Positions 41,831-50,986 of a stretch of 64,000 bases of DNA are shown here, piece by piece (the stretch's first letter is position 1; each line of letters opens with the position of its first letter). The notes beneath the pieces are model-generated. The model was not told the origin of the DNA. It saw only the letters and a list, made by a program, of their open reading frames with translations, and did no database searches. Made by a program: the position numbers and the translations under genes. The DNA comes from Saccharomonospora sp. NB11 (GTDB taxonomy: Bacteria; Actinomycetota; Actinomycetes; Mycobacteriales; Pseudonocardiaceae): positions 1 through 64,000 of the forward strand of contig NZ_JACBJG010000010.1 of NCBI RefSeq assembly GCF_015910535.1. Direction: 5' to 3'.

Positions 41831-43030
41831 TCAGTCCGCCGACTCGACCGTCCATCCCGTTCGGGCCGCCCAGTCCTCCGCCCGCGCGAACGCCGCATTG
41901 ACCCAGGGCTGCTTGTCCTCGGCGTAGCCCGCGACGGTTCCGGCGTCGGCGTGCTTGGCCGCCAGCTTCCGCTTCACCTCGGCGTACTGCGTCGCCTCGG
42001 CCGGATTCGCGCGCATCCAGTCCCGGAACAGCAGCGCCCGACGCCACGCCGGACTGCCCTCGACCCGCACGTGCAGGTTGATCGGGCGTGCGGGGTCGGC
42101 ACCCTCGTACAACTGCTTCGTCCACCGTTGCTCGTCGCCGATCGGGTCGTCCGACCACTGCTGGTCGTTCCTGCGGACGAACCCGGCTCCGGACAACGGC
42201 TCGACGAGTGCGTCGGCATCGTCGTGGGTCGCGACCACGAGCTGGATGTCGAGGATGTCCTTCGCAGGCAGTCCCGGAATCGCCGTCGAACCGATGTGGT
42301 CGACGCGCAACGCCCTTTGCCCGGCTGTCGCCCGGATTCGTGCTCGGACTCGATCCGCCTGCGTCGGCCAGGTGTCGTCGGCTGGGGACAGCACCGGCGA
42401 GGCGGGGGGACGGCGCCGCTGTAGTCGGATGTTCTCCTCGTAGGGCACCAGCCGTTCCCGCCACAGTCGATCCACCTGCGCGAGCACCGCGTCCCGGTCA
42501 CCACTGTTGTCCAACCACACGTCGGCGACCGCTCGCCGTTCCTTGGTGGTGGCCTGCGCCGCCATGCGAGCCCGCGCGTCGGCTTCGGCCATGCCTCGCG
42601 ACTCGGTGAGCCGCCGCACCCGCACGTCCTCGTCGGCGTCCACCACGATCACGAGGTGATAGGCCGCGGCAAGGTTGTTCTCCACCAGCAGCGGCACGTC
42701 ATGCACGACGATCGCGTCCTCGGCGGCCTTGGCGAACAACTCGCCCGTGCGGGCGGCGATGCGCGGGTGCAGGATCGCGTTGAGCCGACGCCGGGACTCG
42801 TCGTCGGCGAACGCCTTGGCCGCGAGCGCGCCGCGGTTCAGCGTTCCGTCCTGGGCCAGGACGTCCCCACCGAACGCCGCCACCACCTCGGCGAGTCCCC
42901 CGGTTCCGGGCTCCACGACCTCGCGCGCGATCGCGTCGGCGTCGACGATCACGGCGCCGTGTTCCGCCAGCCGAGACGCCACCGTCGACTTCCCCGATCC
43001 GATCCCGCCGGTCAATCCCACACGCAGCAT
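41831..43030 (-). CDS. coaE: Dephospho-CoA kinase fused to GrpB domain
   Basis: Last step of CoA synthesis: phosphorylates the ribose 3'-OH of dephospho-CoA. Residues 1-200 are CoaE, with the P-loop GLTGGIGSGKSTVA, VDADAIAREVVEPGT, VHDVPLLVENN and the lid region RMAAQATTKERR. Residues 205-399 form a GrpB/UPF0157 nucleotidyltransferase-like domain: VDHIGSTAIPGLPAKDILDI, then NLHVRVEGSPAWRRALLFRD. The fusion is known in actinobacteria, where the second domain has been proposed to assist folding or regulation of the kinase. ATG 43030 is used; GTG 43036 is equally possible. It follows rpsA on the same strand after a strong hairpin. Confidence 0.93.
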   Translation of the reverse strand: MLRVGLTGGIGSGKSTVASRLAEHGAVIVDADAIAREVVEPGTGGLAEVVAAFGGDVLAQDGTLNRGALAAKAFADDESRRRLNAILHPRIAARTGELFAKAAEDAIVVHDVPLLVENNLAAAYHLVIVVDADEDVRVRRLTESRGMAEADARARMAAQATTKERRAVADVWLDNSGDRDAVLAQVDRLWRERLVPYEENIRLQRRRPPASPVLSPADDTWPTQADRVRARIRATAGQRALRVDHIGSTAIPGLPAKDILDIQLVVATHDDADALVEPLSGAGFVRRNDQQWSDDPIGDEQRWTKQLYEGADPARPINLHVRVEGSPAWRRALLFRDWMRANPAEATQYAEVKRKLAAKHADAGTVAGYAEDKQPWVNAAFARAEDWAARTGWTVESAD

Positions 43031-43090
43031 GGGCACTATTCAAGCATTCCGTGCTCGGTCGGTCGCACGGCACGGACCCCGAACACGACT

Positions 43091-43122
43091 GTGGCCCCGG
43101 TCCACCACGGGACCGGGGCCAC
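43091..43122 (-). terminator. Terminator-like hairpin after rpsA
   Basis: A perfect 13-bp inverted repeat GTGGCCCCGGTCC/GGACCGGGGCCAC with a 6-nt loop lies 26 nt beyond the rpsA stop and before coaE. No strong T-run follows, as is common for high-G+C terminators. Confidence 0.65.
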
Positions 43123-43147
43123 AGTGCTACGACCGTTCAGGCGTTAC

Positions 43148-44629
43148 TCACGCACCGCCGGACAGCTTCTCGCGCAGAGCCGCGAGCTGCTCGTCGCTGG
43201 CCAGCGTGCCGCCCGAGCGCTCCTGGTCGGACTGCGAGGAGCCGTAGCTGGTCTCGCCACCGCCGACAGCGCCCTCGGCGACCGCAGCCGCGTTGGCCTG
43301 CTGCGCCTCGGCCACCTGACGCATGTGCTTCTCGTAGCGAGCGTGAGCCTCGGCGTACTGCCGCTCCCACTCCTCACGCTGCTTCTCGTAGCCTTCCTGC
43401 CACTCCTGCGTGTCGGGGTCGAAGCCCTCGGGGTAGATGTAGTTGCCCTGCTCGTCGTACTCCGCCGCCATGCCGTACTGCGTCGGGTCGAACTCGGCGT
43501 CCGGGGTGAAGCCCTCGTTCGCCTGCTTCAGCGACAGCGAGATGCGACGACGCTCCAGGTCGATGTCGATGACCTTGACCATGACCTCGCCGCCGACCTG
43601 CACGACCTGCTCGGGGATCTCGACGTGGCGCTCGGCCAGCTCCGAGATGTGCACCAGGCCCTCGATGCCCTCCTCGACGCGGACGAACGCACCGAACGGG
43701 ACGAGCTTGGTGACCTTGCCCGGCACGATCTGGCCGATGGCGTGGGTGCGGGCGAACTGACGCCACGGGTCTTCCTGGGTGGCCTTCAGCGACAGGGACA
43801 CGCGCTCGCGGTCCATGTCGACGTCCAGCACCTCGACCGTGACCTCCTGGCCGACCTCGACGACCTCGCTCGGGTGGTCGATGTGCTTCCAGGACAGCTC
43901 CGACACGTGCACCAGACCGTCGACACCGCCGAGGTCCACGAACGCACCGAAGTTGACGATGGAGGAGACGACACCCTTGCGGACCTGGCCCTTGGCGAGC
44001 GCGTTGAGGAACTCGCTGCGAACCTCCGACTGGGTCTGCTCCAGGTAGGCGCGGCGGGACAGCACCACGTTGTTGCGGTTCTTGTCCAGCTCGATGATCT
44101 TGGCCTCGAGCTCGCGGCCGACATACGGCTGGAGGTCGCGCACCCGGCGCATCTCGACGAGCGAGGCGGGCAGGAAGCCGCGCAGACCGATGTCCAGGAT
44201 CAGGCCGCCCTTGACGACCTCGATGACCGTGCCGCGAACCGGCTCGTCCTTCTCCTTGAGCTCCTCGATGGTGCCCCAGGCGCGCTCGTACTGCGCACGC
44301 TTCTTGGAGAGGATGAGACGACCTTCCTTGTCCTCCTTCTGAAGGACAAGGGCTTCCACCGCGTCACCGACGGCGACAACCTCGGCCGGGTCGACATCGT
44401 GCTTGATGGAGAGTTCGCGGGACGGGATGACACCCTCGGTCTTGTAACCGATGTCGAGCAGGACTTCGTCGCGATCGACCTTGACGATGGTGCCTTCCAC
44501 GATGTCGCCATCGTTGAAGTATTTGATTGTCTTGTCGATAGCAGCGAGGAAGTCTTCCTCCGTCCCGATGTCGTTGACGGCGACCTGCTTCGCCTGGGCG
44601 TTCGGGGCGGTGGTGGTGTCGATGGTCAT
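43148..44629 (-). CDS. rpsA: 30S ribosomal protein S1
   Basis: mRNA-binding ribosomal protein that aids initiation. The 493-residue protein carries four S1 OB-fold repeats at about 38-107, 124-190, 211-279 and 296-365 (for example GTIVKVDRDEVLLDIGYKTEG and NFGAFVDLGGVDGLVHVSEL). The C-terminal tail is acidic and glutamine/alanine-rich and ends EQLAALREKLSGGA, as in other actinobacterial S1 proteins. In Mycobacterium this tail region has been discussed in connection with pyrazinoic acid binding. GGAG lies 11 bases before ATG 44629. A promoter about 190 bp upstream is suggested. Confidence 0.97.
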   Translation of the reverse strand: MTIDTTTAPNAQAKQVAVNDIGTEEDFLAAIDKTIKYFNDGDIVEGTIVKVDRDEVLLDIGYKTEGVIPSRELSIKHDVDPAEVVAVGDAVEALVLQKEDKEGRLILSKKRAQYERAWGTIEELKEKDEPVRGTVIEVVKGGLILDIGLRGFLPASLVEMRRVRDLQPYVGRELEAKIIELDKNRNNVVLSRRAYLEQTQSEVRSEFLNALAKGQVRKGVVSSIVNFGAFVDLGGVDGLVHVSELSWKHIDHPSEVVEVGQEVTVEVLDVDMDRERVSLSLKATQEDPWRQFARTHAIGQIVPGKVTKLVPFGAFVRVEEGIEGLVHISELAERHVEIPEQVVQVGGEVMVKVIDIDLERRRISLSLKQANEGFTPDAEFDPTQYGMAAEYDEQGNYIYPEGFDPDTQEWQEGYEKQREEWERQYAEAHARYEKHMRQVAEAQQANAAAVAEGAVGGGETSYGSSQSDQERSGGTLASDEQLAALREKLSGGA

Positions 44630-44814
44630 TAGGTGGGTTGCTCCGGTTAGCGGCTTGGTCTCGTGGGATGTGCAGTTTGCGTGCGCGGCGTGGGAACGAT
44701 GCAGTCCCAGCGTTCGGAGAGAACGGCCGCGACCTCATCGATGGTGCGCGAACCCGAGATCCCAGCAGATGCTCACTGGGCCGAAGGCAGCGCGAACCCA
44801 CTGCGCTGATTGTC

Positions 44815-44844
44815 AGCATACGCGGAGACGTCAGGTCAGCACAA
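44815..44844 (-). promoter_or_regulatory. Candidate promoter of rpsA
   Basis: The minus strand shows TTGTGC (44844-44839), an 18-bp spacer and TATGCT (44820-44815). It would give a leader of about 180 nt before rpsA. Support is from consensus similarity only. Confidence 0.4.
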
Positions 44845-44893
44845 CGAGGGGTCCGGGGGCCGTCACCGCGACACTCACCTCGACAATGAGGTG

Positions 44894-45742
44894 GTGAACG
44901 ACACGAACCCGGCCGAGCGCCACGCCGCCGCGGAGTCGGTGCTCGGCACCGCGGGCGTCGCACACCGCGAGGTGGGCGCCTCCGAGGCCACTGCCGCGAG
45001 TTCGGCCTGGTGGGACGCCGATGCCGACGCCTATCTCGACACGCACGGCGACTTCCTCGGCGAGGCGGACTTCGTGTGGTGCCCCGAGGGGCTCCGCGAG
45101 GACGATCTCACGCTGCTCGGCGACGTCGCGGGGGCCAGCGTGCTGGAGGTGGGGTGCGGCTCCGCGCCCTGCGCCCGGTGGCTCACGAAGCAAGGTGCCA
45201 AGGTGGCGGCGTTCGACCTGTCGGCGGGCATGCTCCGGCACGCGAGAGCGGGCAACCGCCGTACCGGACTGACGCCCGCGCTCGTCCGGGCCGACGCCCA
45301 GCACCTGCCGTTCGCGGACTCCGTGTTCGACGTCGCGTGCTCGTCGTTCGGCGCGTTGCCCTTCGTCCCGTCGCTGGAAACGGTGTTCCACGAGGTGGCC
45401 CGGGTACTGCGACCGAACGGGCGCTGGGTCTTCTCCACCACGCATCCGCTGCGGTGGATCTTCCCGGACGACCCGGGCCCGACGGGTCTCACCGTCACCC
45501 AGTCGTACTTCGACCGCACCCCGTATGTGGAGGTCGACGCCGAGGGACGCGCAACCTACGTGGAGTACCACCGCACGCTCGGGGACTACGTGCGCGCGCT
45601 CGACGCCACCGGCTTCCGCCTCGTCGACCTGATCGAGCCGGAGTGGCCACAAGGGCACACCCGTGTCTGGGGTCAGTGGGGGCCGGTGCGCGGCAAGTTC
45701 TTCCCCGGTACCGCGATCTTCTGCTGCGTGCTCCGGTCGTGA
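44894..45742 (+). CDS. Class I SAM-dependent methyltransferase
   Basis: 282-residue Rossmann-fold methyltransferase. Motif I is VLEVGCGSAPCARWL near residue 84, followed by motif II-like VAAFDLSAGML. DAQHLPFADSVFDVACSSFG covers motifs III/IV, and RVLRPNGRWVFSTTHPLRWI is motif V. It resembles the UbiE/Methyltransf_11 group; the substrate is unknown. Start GTG 44894 is chosen because GACAAT ends six bases upstream (44882-44887); GTG 44891 is possible. It overlaps the downstream GNAT gene as GTGA, forming a small operon with two acetyltransferase-like proteins. Confidence 0.87.
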   Translation: MNDTNPAERHAAAESVLGTAGVAHREVGASEATAASSAWWDADADAYLDTHGDFLGEADFVWCPEGLREDDLTLLGDVAGASVLEVGCGSAPCARWLTKQGAKVAAFDLSAGMLRHARAGNRRTGLTPALVRADAQHLPFADSVFDVACSSFGALPFVPSLETVFHEVARVLRPNGRWVFSTTHPLRWIFPDDPGPTGLTVTQSYFDRTPYVEVDAEGRATYVEYHRTLGDYVRALDATGFRLVDLIEPEWPQGHTRVWGQWGPVRGKFFPGTAIFCCVLRS

Positions 45743-46608
45743 CGTTCACCCGGCTCGACCCGCTGTTGCCCGAGGTCGTCGATCCGGGCGAGGGCGAGCT
45801 GCTGACCGTGTCGGTCGCGGGCGGCGGCACCGTGTCGGCCGTGGTCTACCGCGCTCGCCACGACGGCTGGTCAGCGCTGTGGCATCCGCGCGTGGTGTGG
45901 GAGTTGGCCCCGGTGTCCCCGGACGTCGGGACGGACGGCATGGCCGCTCTCCTCGACGCGCTGCGGCGTCGACTGCGCGACGAGCGTCCCGGCACCGACA
46001 CGGCCTGCAGCGTGACCTGGCCCAGCCGAGATCTCGCCGTGAGCGAGGCCCTCGCCTCACACGGCTTCGTTCCTTCCACGGTGCTCGCCGTGCGAGAAGC
46101 GGCGCCGCCCGAGGACGCCCCCTCGACGGAGGTCAGGCCGGTCACCGCCTCCGACGGCGCATCCCTGGCCGACCTGCTCGATTTGTGGCTGGCCGAGTGG
46201 CGTCACGCGATCTCGGTGGGCGCGGCGATCGACCGACCGGACGCGGCGGCGTTGTTGGCCGGTGAACTGCGTCGAGCGATCTCGGCGGAAGAGCCGATGT
46301 GGGTGGCGGAGATCGACGGTGTCCTCGCGGGGCTGGCTCTGGCGCGGTGGCCCGCGCCGCATCCGCGGCTGCCGAGCGGGTCGTGGGCGCACGTGCACAC
46401 CGTGTCGGTCGCCGCGGACGTCCGCCGACGGGGCGTCGGCCGTGCGCTCGTGGCCACCGCGCACGGCCGCCTACTCGCTCGCGGAGCGCGTGGCACGTAC
46501 GTGTTCTACAGTCCGCACAACGCGCTGTCGACGGTGTTCTGGCACCGCCGGGGCTATCGTCCACTCTGGACGACCTGGGAGGCGCGTCCCGCGACTGCCA
46601 CGCGTTGA
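45739..46608 (+). CDS. GNAT family N-acetyltransferase (first of a tandem pair)
   Basis: 289-residue protein. The N-terminal half (about 1-125) is an extra domain without a recognised family. The C-terminal GNAT domain has the acetyl-CoA motif VAADVRRRGVGRALVATAHG (R/Q-x-x-G-x-G/A pattern) and the end STVFWHRRGYRPLWTTWEA. The substrate is unknown. GTG 45739 overlaps the methyltransferase stop. The next gene is its paralogue: both share the N-terminal DPLLP start, the same length and a nearly identical C-terminus, so they arose by tandem duplication. Confidence 0.85.
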   Translation: MTFTRLDPLLPEVVDPGEGELLTVSVAGGGTVSAVVYRARHDGWSALWHPRVVWELAPVSPDVGTDGMAALLDALRRRLRDERPGTDTACSVTWPSRDLAVSEALASHGFVPSTVLAVREAAPPEDAPSTEVRPVTASDGASLADLLDLWLAEWRHAISVGAAIDRPDAAALLAGELRRAISAEEPMWVAEIDGVLAGLALARWPAPHPRLPSGSWAHVHTVSVAADVRRRGVGRALVATAHGRLLARGARGTYVFYSPHNALSTVFWHRRGYRPLWTTWEARPATATR

Positions 46609-46629
46609 GCACGACCGACGGGCACTGTG

Positions 46630-47514
46630 ATGATCGAGCCGACGAGCGATCTTGTCGAGGACCAGACCGAGCGGTGGGCGGCGCTGGACCCGCTGTTGCC
46701 TCCCGCGGTCGCACCACGACGCGGACGCCTTCTCACGGCCACGCTGAGCGACGGCACGCGCGTGGCCACGGGACTCACCGAGCCCGACCGGACATCACCC
46801 GTCGTGACCCTCACGCCGCTTCTCGGCCCGCACGGCGGGGCGGGCATGGACGCCGTGCTGCGGGCGGCGCGCGGCCACCTCGACCACGCTCCCCCGCCGG
46901 CCGACTCGGCGGCCACTCTCACCTGGCCGAGCGTCGACGCCGAGTGCGTGCGCCCATTACTGCTCCACGGCCTGCTGCCCGTCCTCGCGCTCGGGGTCCG
47001 TACCGCGTCGTCGCCGGAGATCGGCACACCCCTCGCGTCGGTCACCGTACGGGCGGCGAGGCCCGCGGACACCGTCGTCATCAGGCGACTCATTCCCCAG
47101 GGGTGCGCGTTCCCCGGCCGACATGCCGGGGTGTTGCACGCGCGCTGCGGCGAGGGCGTCGTCGAGTCGCTGCCTGGATCGGGACAGACGTGGGTGGCAG
47201 AGGAGCGCAGCGACGTCGTGGGCGTCGTTCACGTCACGCGGGTCGCGACCGACTCCCCGGAGTTCGAGGGACTTCTCCCAGCCTCGTCCTGGGGGCAGGT
47301 GACATGCCTGGCAGTCCGTCCCGACCGACTCGGTCGCGGCATCGGACAGGCCTTGAGCGCCACTGCTCGGGCGTTCCTCGACGGCCTCGGCGTTCGCCGG
47401 TGCGTCACCTGGTACAGCCCGCTCGACCCCCGGGCTTCGGTGTTCTGGCACCGACAGGGCTACCGACCACTGTGGACCACGTGGCAGTGCGCCCCGGCCT
47501 CGGCGTTGCGCTGA
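46630..47514 (+). CDS. GNAT family N-acetyltransferase (second of a tandem pair)
   Basis: 294-residue paralogue of the preceding protein. It has DPLLPPAVAPRRGRLLTATL near the N-terminus, the CoA-binding motif VRPDRLGRGIGQALSATARA, and the C-terminal ASVFWHRQGYRPLWTTWQCA. The middle region has diverged strongly, suggesting a different substrate or loss of activity. ATG 46630 is used; the GTG codon immediately before (46627) is also in frame. It lies 21 bp after the first GNAT stop and ends 6 bp from the convergent Rossmann-fold gene. Confidence 0.83.
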   Translation: MIEPTSDLVEDQTERWAALDPLLPPAVAPRRGRLLTATLSDGTRVATGLTEPDRTSPVVTLTPLLGPHGGAGMDAVLRAARGHLDHAPPPADSAATLTWPSVDAECVRPLLLHGLLPVLALGVRTASSPEIGTPLASVTVRAARPADTVVIRRLIPQGCAFPGRHAGVLHARCGEGVVESLPGSGQTWVAEERSDVVGVVHVTRVATDSPEFEGLLPASSWGQVTCLAVRPDRLGRGIGQALSATARAFLDGLGVRRCVTWYSPLDPRASVFWHRQGYRPLWTTWQCAPASALR

Positions 47515-47520
47515 CCGCTT

Positions 47521-48177
47521 CTAGCCTGCCGTCGGGTGCGCCAGGCGCGGGAGCACCCGCGCCAACCCGTGAACTCGGGGACCGGCCGCCGACTGTCGCC
47601 GGACACCGACGTCGTGCCGGGTCGACGGCGCGCCCGCCAACGCCTGGGCCACGGCTTCCCGGACGCCCGCCACGATCTCGGCCTGGCCGAGCGGGCGGGA
47701 GCTGTCACGGGCGGAGGCGTTGCCGAGGAAGACGTGCTGCACGCAGCGCCCGGCCGCCTGCTCGGGCACCTCGGCGACGTCGCTCGTCGATCGCACGTCG
47801 ACCACCGGAGCGTTCGGCGCGAGCAATGGTTCCACCGCCCGCAACACGTTTTTCCGGTCCTCGTCGTGCAGCCACACGACCACCAGGTCGACGGTGGCAC
47901 CGTTCAGCGTCCTGGCGACGTCGCGGACCAGCAGCTCCGGTTCGTCCCAGCGGGCCTCCACCCACACCACGCGTCCGGCAGGATGAGCCACGTCGTTCGC
48001 CGCCACCGGTACGTACCGGCGGCTCGGCTGCACGACGCGCCAGCCGTTGTCCACCAAATCGTGCGCGATGCCGTTCAACATGCCGGCACCAGTCAGAATC
48101 AGAGCGTTGCGGTCCACGTCCCGGAGATACCCGAACGAGCGATCCACCAATCCCGGGTGGCGTGTGACCTGCTCCAC
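47521..48177 (-). CDS. Rossmann-fold (SDR-like) protein of unknown function
   Basis: 218-residue protein. ALILTGAGMLNGIAHDLVDN then GWRVVQPSRR (residues 25-54) has the dinucleotide-binding strand-turn-helix with the G-x-G-x-x-x-G-like spacing of atypical short-chain dehydrogenases. VDLVVVWLHDEDRKNVLRAV fits the fourth strand region. The SDR catalytic YxxxK is not evident, so enzymatic activity is doubtful; a nucleotide-binding or regulatory role is possible. The GTG start at 48177 lies 21 bp beyond the polA stop on the same strand, so it is probably cotranscribed with polA. Confidence 0.6.
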   Translation of the reverse strand: MEQVTRHPGLVDRSFGYLRDVDRNALILTGAGMLNGIAHDLVDNGWRVVQPSRRYVPVAANDVAHPAGRVVWVEARWDEPELLVRDVARTLNGATVDLVVVWLHDEDRKNVLRAVEPLLAPNAPVVDVRSTSDVAEVPEQAAGRCVQHVFLGNASARDSSRPLGQAEIVAGVREAVAQALAGAPSTRHDVGVRRQSAAGPRVHGLARVLPRLAHPTAG

Positions 48178-48198
48178 CCGGGGTCCAGGCCAACCCGG

Positions 48199-50901
48199 TT
48201 AGTGCGCGGCCTCGTTCCAGGAGCGGCCGAAGCCGACCGACACCTCCAAGGGCACCGACAACGCGTACGCCTCGCCCATCTCGCGGCGCACCAGCTGCTC
48301 CACCTCGTCGTGCTCGCCCTCGGCGATCTCCAACACCAGTTCGTCGTGCACCTGCAGAAGGATCCGACTGCGCAGGTCGCGCTCCTGCAATGCCCGATGC
48401 ACGCCGAGCATCGCGACCTTGATGATGTCGGCCGCGCTGCCCTGGATCGGCGCGTTGAGCGCCATCCGCTCGGCCATCTCGCGCCGCTGCCGGTTGTCAC
48501 TGGTCAGATCGGGCAGGTACCGCCTCCGACCGAAGATCGTCTGCGTGTAGCCGTCCTTGGCCGCGCGGTCGACCACGCTGTGGAGATAGTCGCGAACACC
48601 GCCGAACCGCAGGAAGTACTCGTCCATCAGTCCGCGTGCCTCCTCGGTGGAGATGCGGAGCTGCTGCGACAGCCCGTACGCCGACAACCCGTATGCGAGG
48701 CCGTAGTTCATCGCCTTGATCTTGGCGCGCTGTTCACTGGTGACCTCGGTGGGATCGACGCCGAACACGCGCGCTGCGGTCGAGGCATGGAAGTCGAAGC
48801 CGGACTGGAACGAGTCGATGAGCGCCTCGTCGTTCGACAGGTGCGCCATGATGCGCATCTCGATCTGGCTGTAGTCGGCGGTCATGAGCTCGGCGTAGCC
48901 GTCACCGACCACGAACGCGTCGCGGATCCGCCGCCCCTCCTCCGTGCGGACCGGGATGTTCTGCAGGTTCGGTTCGACCGACGACAGGCGTCCGGTCGCC
49001 GCGATCGTCTGGTGCAGCGTCGTGTGGATGCGGCCGTCGTCGCCGATCGACTTGATCAGGCCCTCGACCGTGGTGCGCAGCCTGGTGGCGTCCCGGTGTT
49101 CGAGCAGATGCTGCAGGAACGGATGTTCCGTCTTCTCGTAGAGGGTTTGCAGCGCGTCGGCGTCGGTGGTGTAGCCGGTCTTGGTGCGCTTCGTCTTCGG
49201 CATACCGAGTTCGTCGAAGAGCACGACCTGCAACTGCTTGGGCGAGCCGAGGTTGATCTGCTTGCCGATCACCTCGTATGCCTGCTCGGTGGCCTGCTTC
49301 ACGCGCCCCGCGTAGTGCGCTTCGAGCGAGGTGAGCGCGTCGGCGTCCACGGCGATGCCCGCCGCCTCCAGCTCGGTGATCACCAGCAGCAGCGGCAGCT
49401 CGATGTCACGCAGCAGCTCGGTGGCGCCGATGGTGGTCAGCTCGTCGGACAACGCCGACGACAGCTCTCGCACCGCCCTGGCGCGCACCAACTGGTCGTG
49501 CACCGCCTGGTCCTCGGCCTCGGTGTCGAGCAGGGACAACTGCCCGTCGTTCGGGCTCTCCGAGCGCAACTCCCGACGCAGGTAGCGCAGCACCAGGTCG
49601 TCGAGCCCGAAGGAGCGCTGCCCGGGGCGCACCAGGTACGCGGCGAGCTCGGTGTCCATCACCAACCCGCCGAGCCGCCAGCCGCGTGCCCGCAGGGCGT
49701 GCAGTGGCGTCTTGAGCGAGTGACCCACCTTGCGCACCGTGTCGTCGGCCAGCCACGCGGCGAGGGCCCGCTCGTCGTCCTCGGTGAGGGCGGTGACGTC
49801 GAGGTACGCGCCTTGCCCGTCGGCGGCGGCCAGGCTCAGCGACTGCACGTCGGAGGCGACGGAGGAACCCGTGGTGGCGAAAGCAAGCCCGACGGTCGTG
49901 TCCGCCGGAGCGTGCCGCGCCAGCCAGTCACCGACCGTGCCCGGCTCCAGCGCCGACCCCTCGATCTCGAAACCGGAGTCGGCCTCCGGCTCGGCGCTCG
50001 ACAACGAGGCGAACAACCGGTCGCGCAGCACCCGGAACTCGAGTTCGTCGAACAGCCGGTGCACGGCGTCGCGGTCCCAGGGCCGCACAGCAAGATCCGC
50101 GGGAGCGAGGTCGAGCGGGACGTCGCGGACCAGCTCGGTGAGCTGCCGGTTCAACATGACCGAGTCGAGTTGGGCCCGCAGCGCGTCACCCACCTTGCCC
50201 TTCACCTCGTCGACCCGGTCGATCAGCTCGCCCAACGAACCGAACTGCCGCACCCATTTGGCCGCCGTCTTCTCCCCCACGCCGGGAATGCCGGGCAGGT
50301 TGTCGGACGGGTCCCCACGCAGAGCCGCGAAGTCGGGGTACTGCGTGGGCGAGAGGCCGTACTTCTCCTGCACTCCGGCCGGGTCGAAGCGCACCAGATC
50401 GGACACGCCCTTCCTCGGGTAGAGCACGGTGACGGAGTCGGTGACCAGTTGCAGGGCGTCCCGGTCGCCCGTACAGATGAGGACCTCGTAGTCGTCGCCG
50501 GCCTGCGTGGTGAGGGTCGCGATGAGGTCGTCGGCCTCGTAGCCCTCCTTCGCCAGGACGGGAATCGACAGCGCCCCGAGGATCTCCTTGATGAGCTCGA
50601 CCTGCCCCTTGAAGTCGTCGGGCGTGGCGGAGCGGTTGGCCTTGTAGTCGGCGAACGTCTCGGCGCGGAACGTCTTGCGCGACACGTCGAACGCGACCGC
50701 CACGTGGGTGGGCGCCTCGTCGCGCAGGAGGTTGATCAGCATCGAGGTGAACCCGAACACCGCGTTGGTGACCTGGCCGGTCGACGTCCGGAACCGGTCG
50801 GCCGGGACCGCGAAGAACGCGCGGTAGGCCATCGAGTGGCCGTCGATCAGCAACAGCCGAGGTGTGTCGTTGGCAACGAAGGTGTTCTGCTTGGGGCTCA
50901 C
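48199..50901 (-). CDS. polA: DNA polymerase I
   Basis: 900-residue repair and Okazaki-fragment polymerase. The N-terminal 5'-3' (FEN) nuclease contains LLLIDGHSMAYRAFF and EGYEADDLIATL and spans about 1-290. The 3'-5' exonuclease-like domain (about 320-500) lacks the usual DxE catalytic motif, reading VGLAFATTGSS where active enzymes have a D-x-E, so proofreading is probably lost. Polymerase motifs are TADYSQIEMR (A, near 675), the O-helix RAKIKAMNYGLAYG (B) and LQVHDEL (C, near 851). GTG 50901 has TAGACT ending seven bases upstream (50914-50909), which suggests a leaderless mRNA. Confidence 0.97.
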   Translation of the reverse strand: MSPKQNTFVANDTPRLLLIDGHSMAYRAFFAVPADRFRTSTGQVTNAVFGFTSMLINLLRDEAPTHVAVAFDVSRKTFRAETFADYKANRSATPDDFKGQVELIKEILGALSIPVLAKEGYEADDLIATLTTQAGDDYEVLICTGDRDALQLVTDSVTVLYPRKGVSDLVRFDPAGVQEKYGLSPTQYPDFAALRGDPSDNLPGIPGVGEKTAAKWVRQFGSLGELIDRVDEVKGKVGDALRAQLDSVMLNRQLTELVRDVPLDLAPADLAVRPWDRDAVHRLFDELEFRVLRDRLFASLSSAEPEADSGFEIEGSALEPGTVGDWLARHAPADTTVGLAFATTGSSVASDVQSLSLAAADGQGAYLDVTALTEDDERALAAWLADDTVRKVGHSLKTPLHALRARGWRLGGLVMDTELAAYLVRPGQRSFGLDDLVLRYLRRELRSESPNDGQLSLLDTEAEDQAVHDQLVRARAVRELSSALSDELTTIGATELLRDIELPLLLVITELEAAGIAVDADALTSLEAHYAGRVKQATEQAYEVIGKQINLGSPKQLQVVLFDELGMPKTKRTKTGYTTDADALQTLYEKTEHPFLQHLLEHRDATRLRTTVEGLIKSIGDDGRIHTTLHQTIAATGRLSSVEPNLQNIPVRTEEGRRIRDAFVVGDGYAELMTADYSQIEMRIMAHLSNDEALIDSFQSGFDFHASTAARVFGVDPTEVTSEQRAKIKAMNYGLAYGLSAYGLSQQLRISTEEARGLMDEYFLRFGGVRDYLHSVVDRAAKDGYTQTIFGRRRYLPDLTSDNRQRREMAERMALNAPIQGSAADIIKVAMLGVHRALQERDLRSRILLQVHDELVLEIAEGEHDEVEQLVRREMGEAYALSVPLEVSVGFGRSWNEAAH

Positions 50902-50986
50902 GACCGTGAGTCTAGGGTGAGGGTGCGACAGCCTCACTGCGCGTCGACCACTGGACCCGAACCGCCGAACAGCAGGGAGCGATGCG

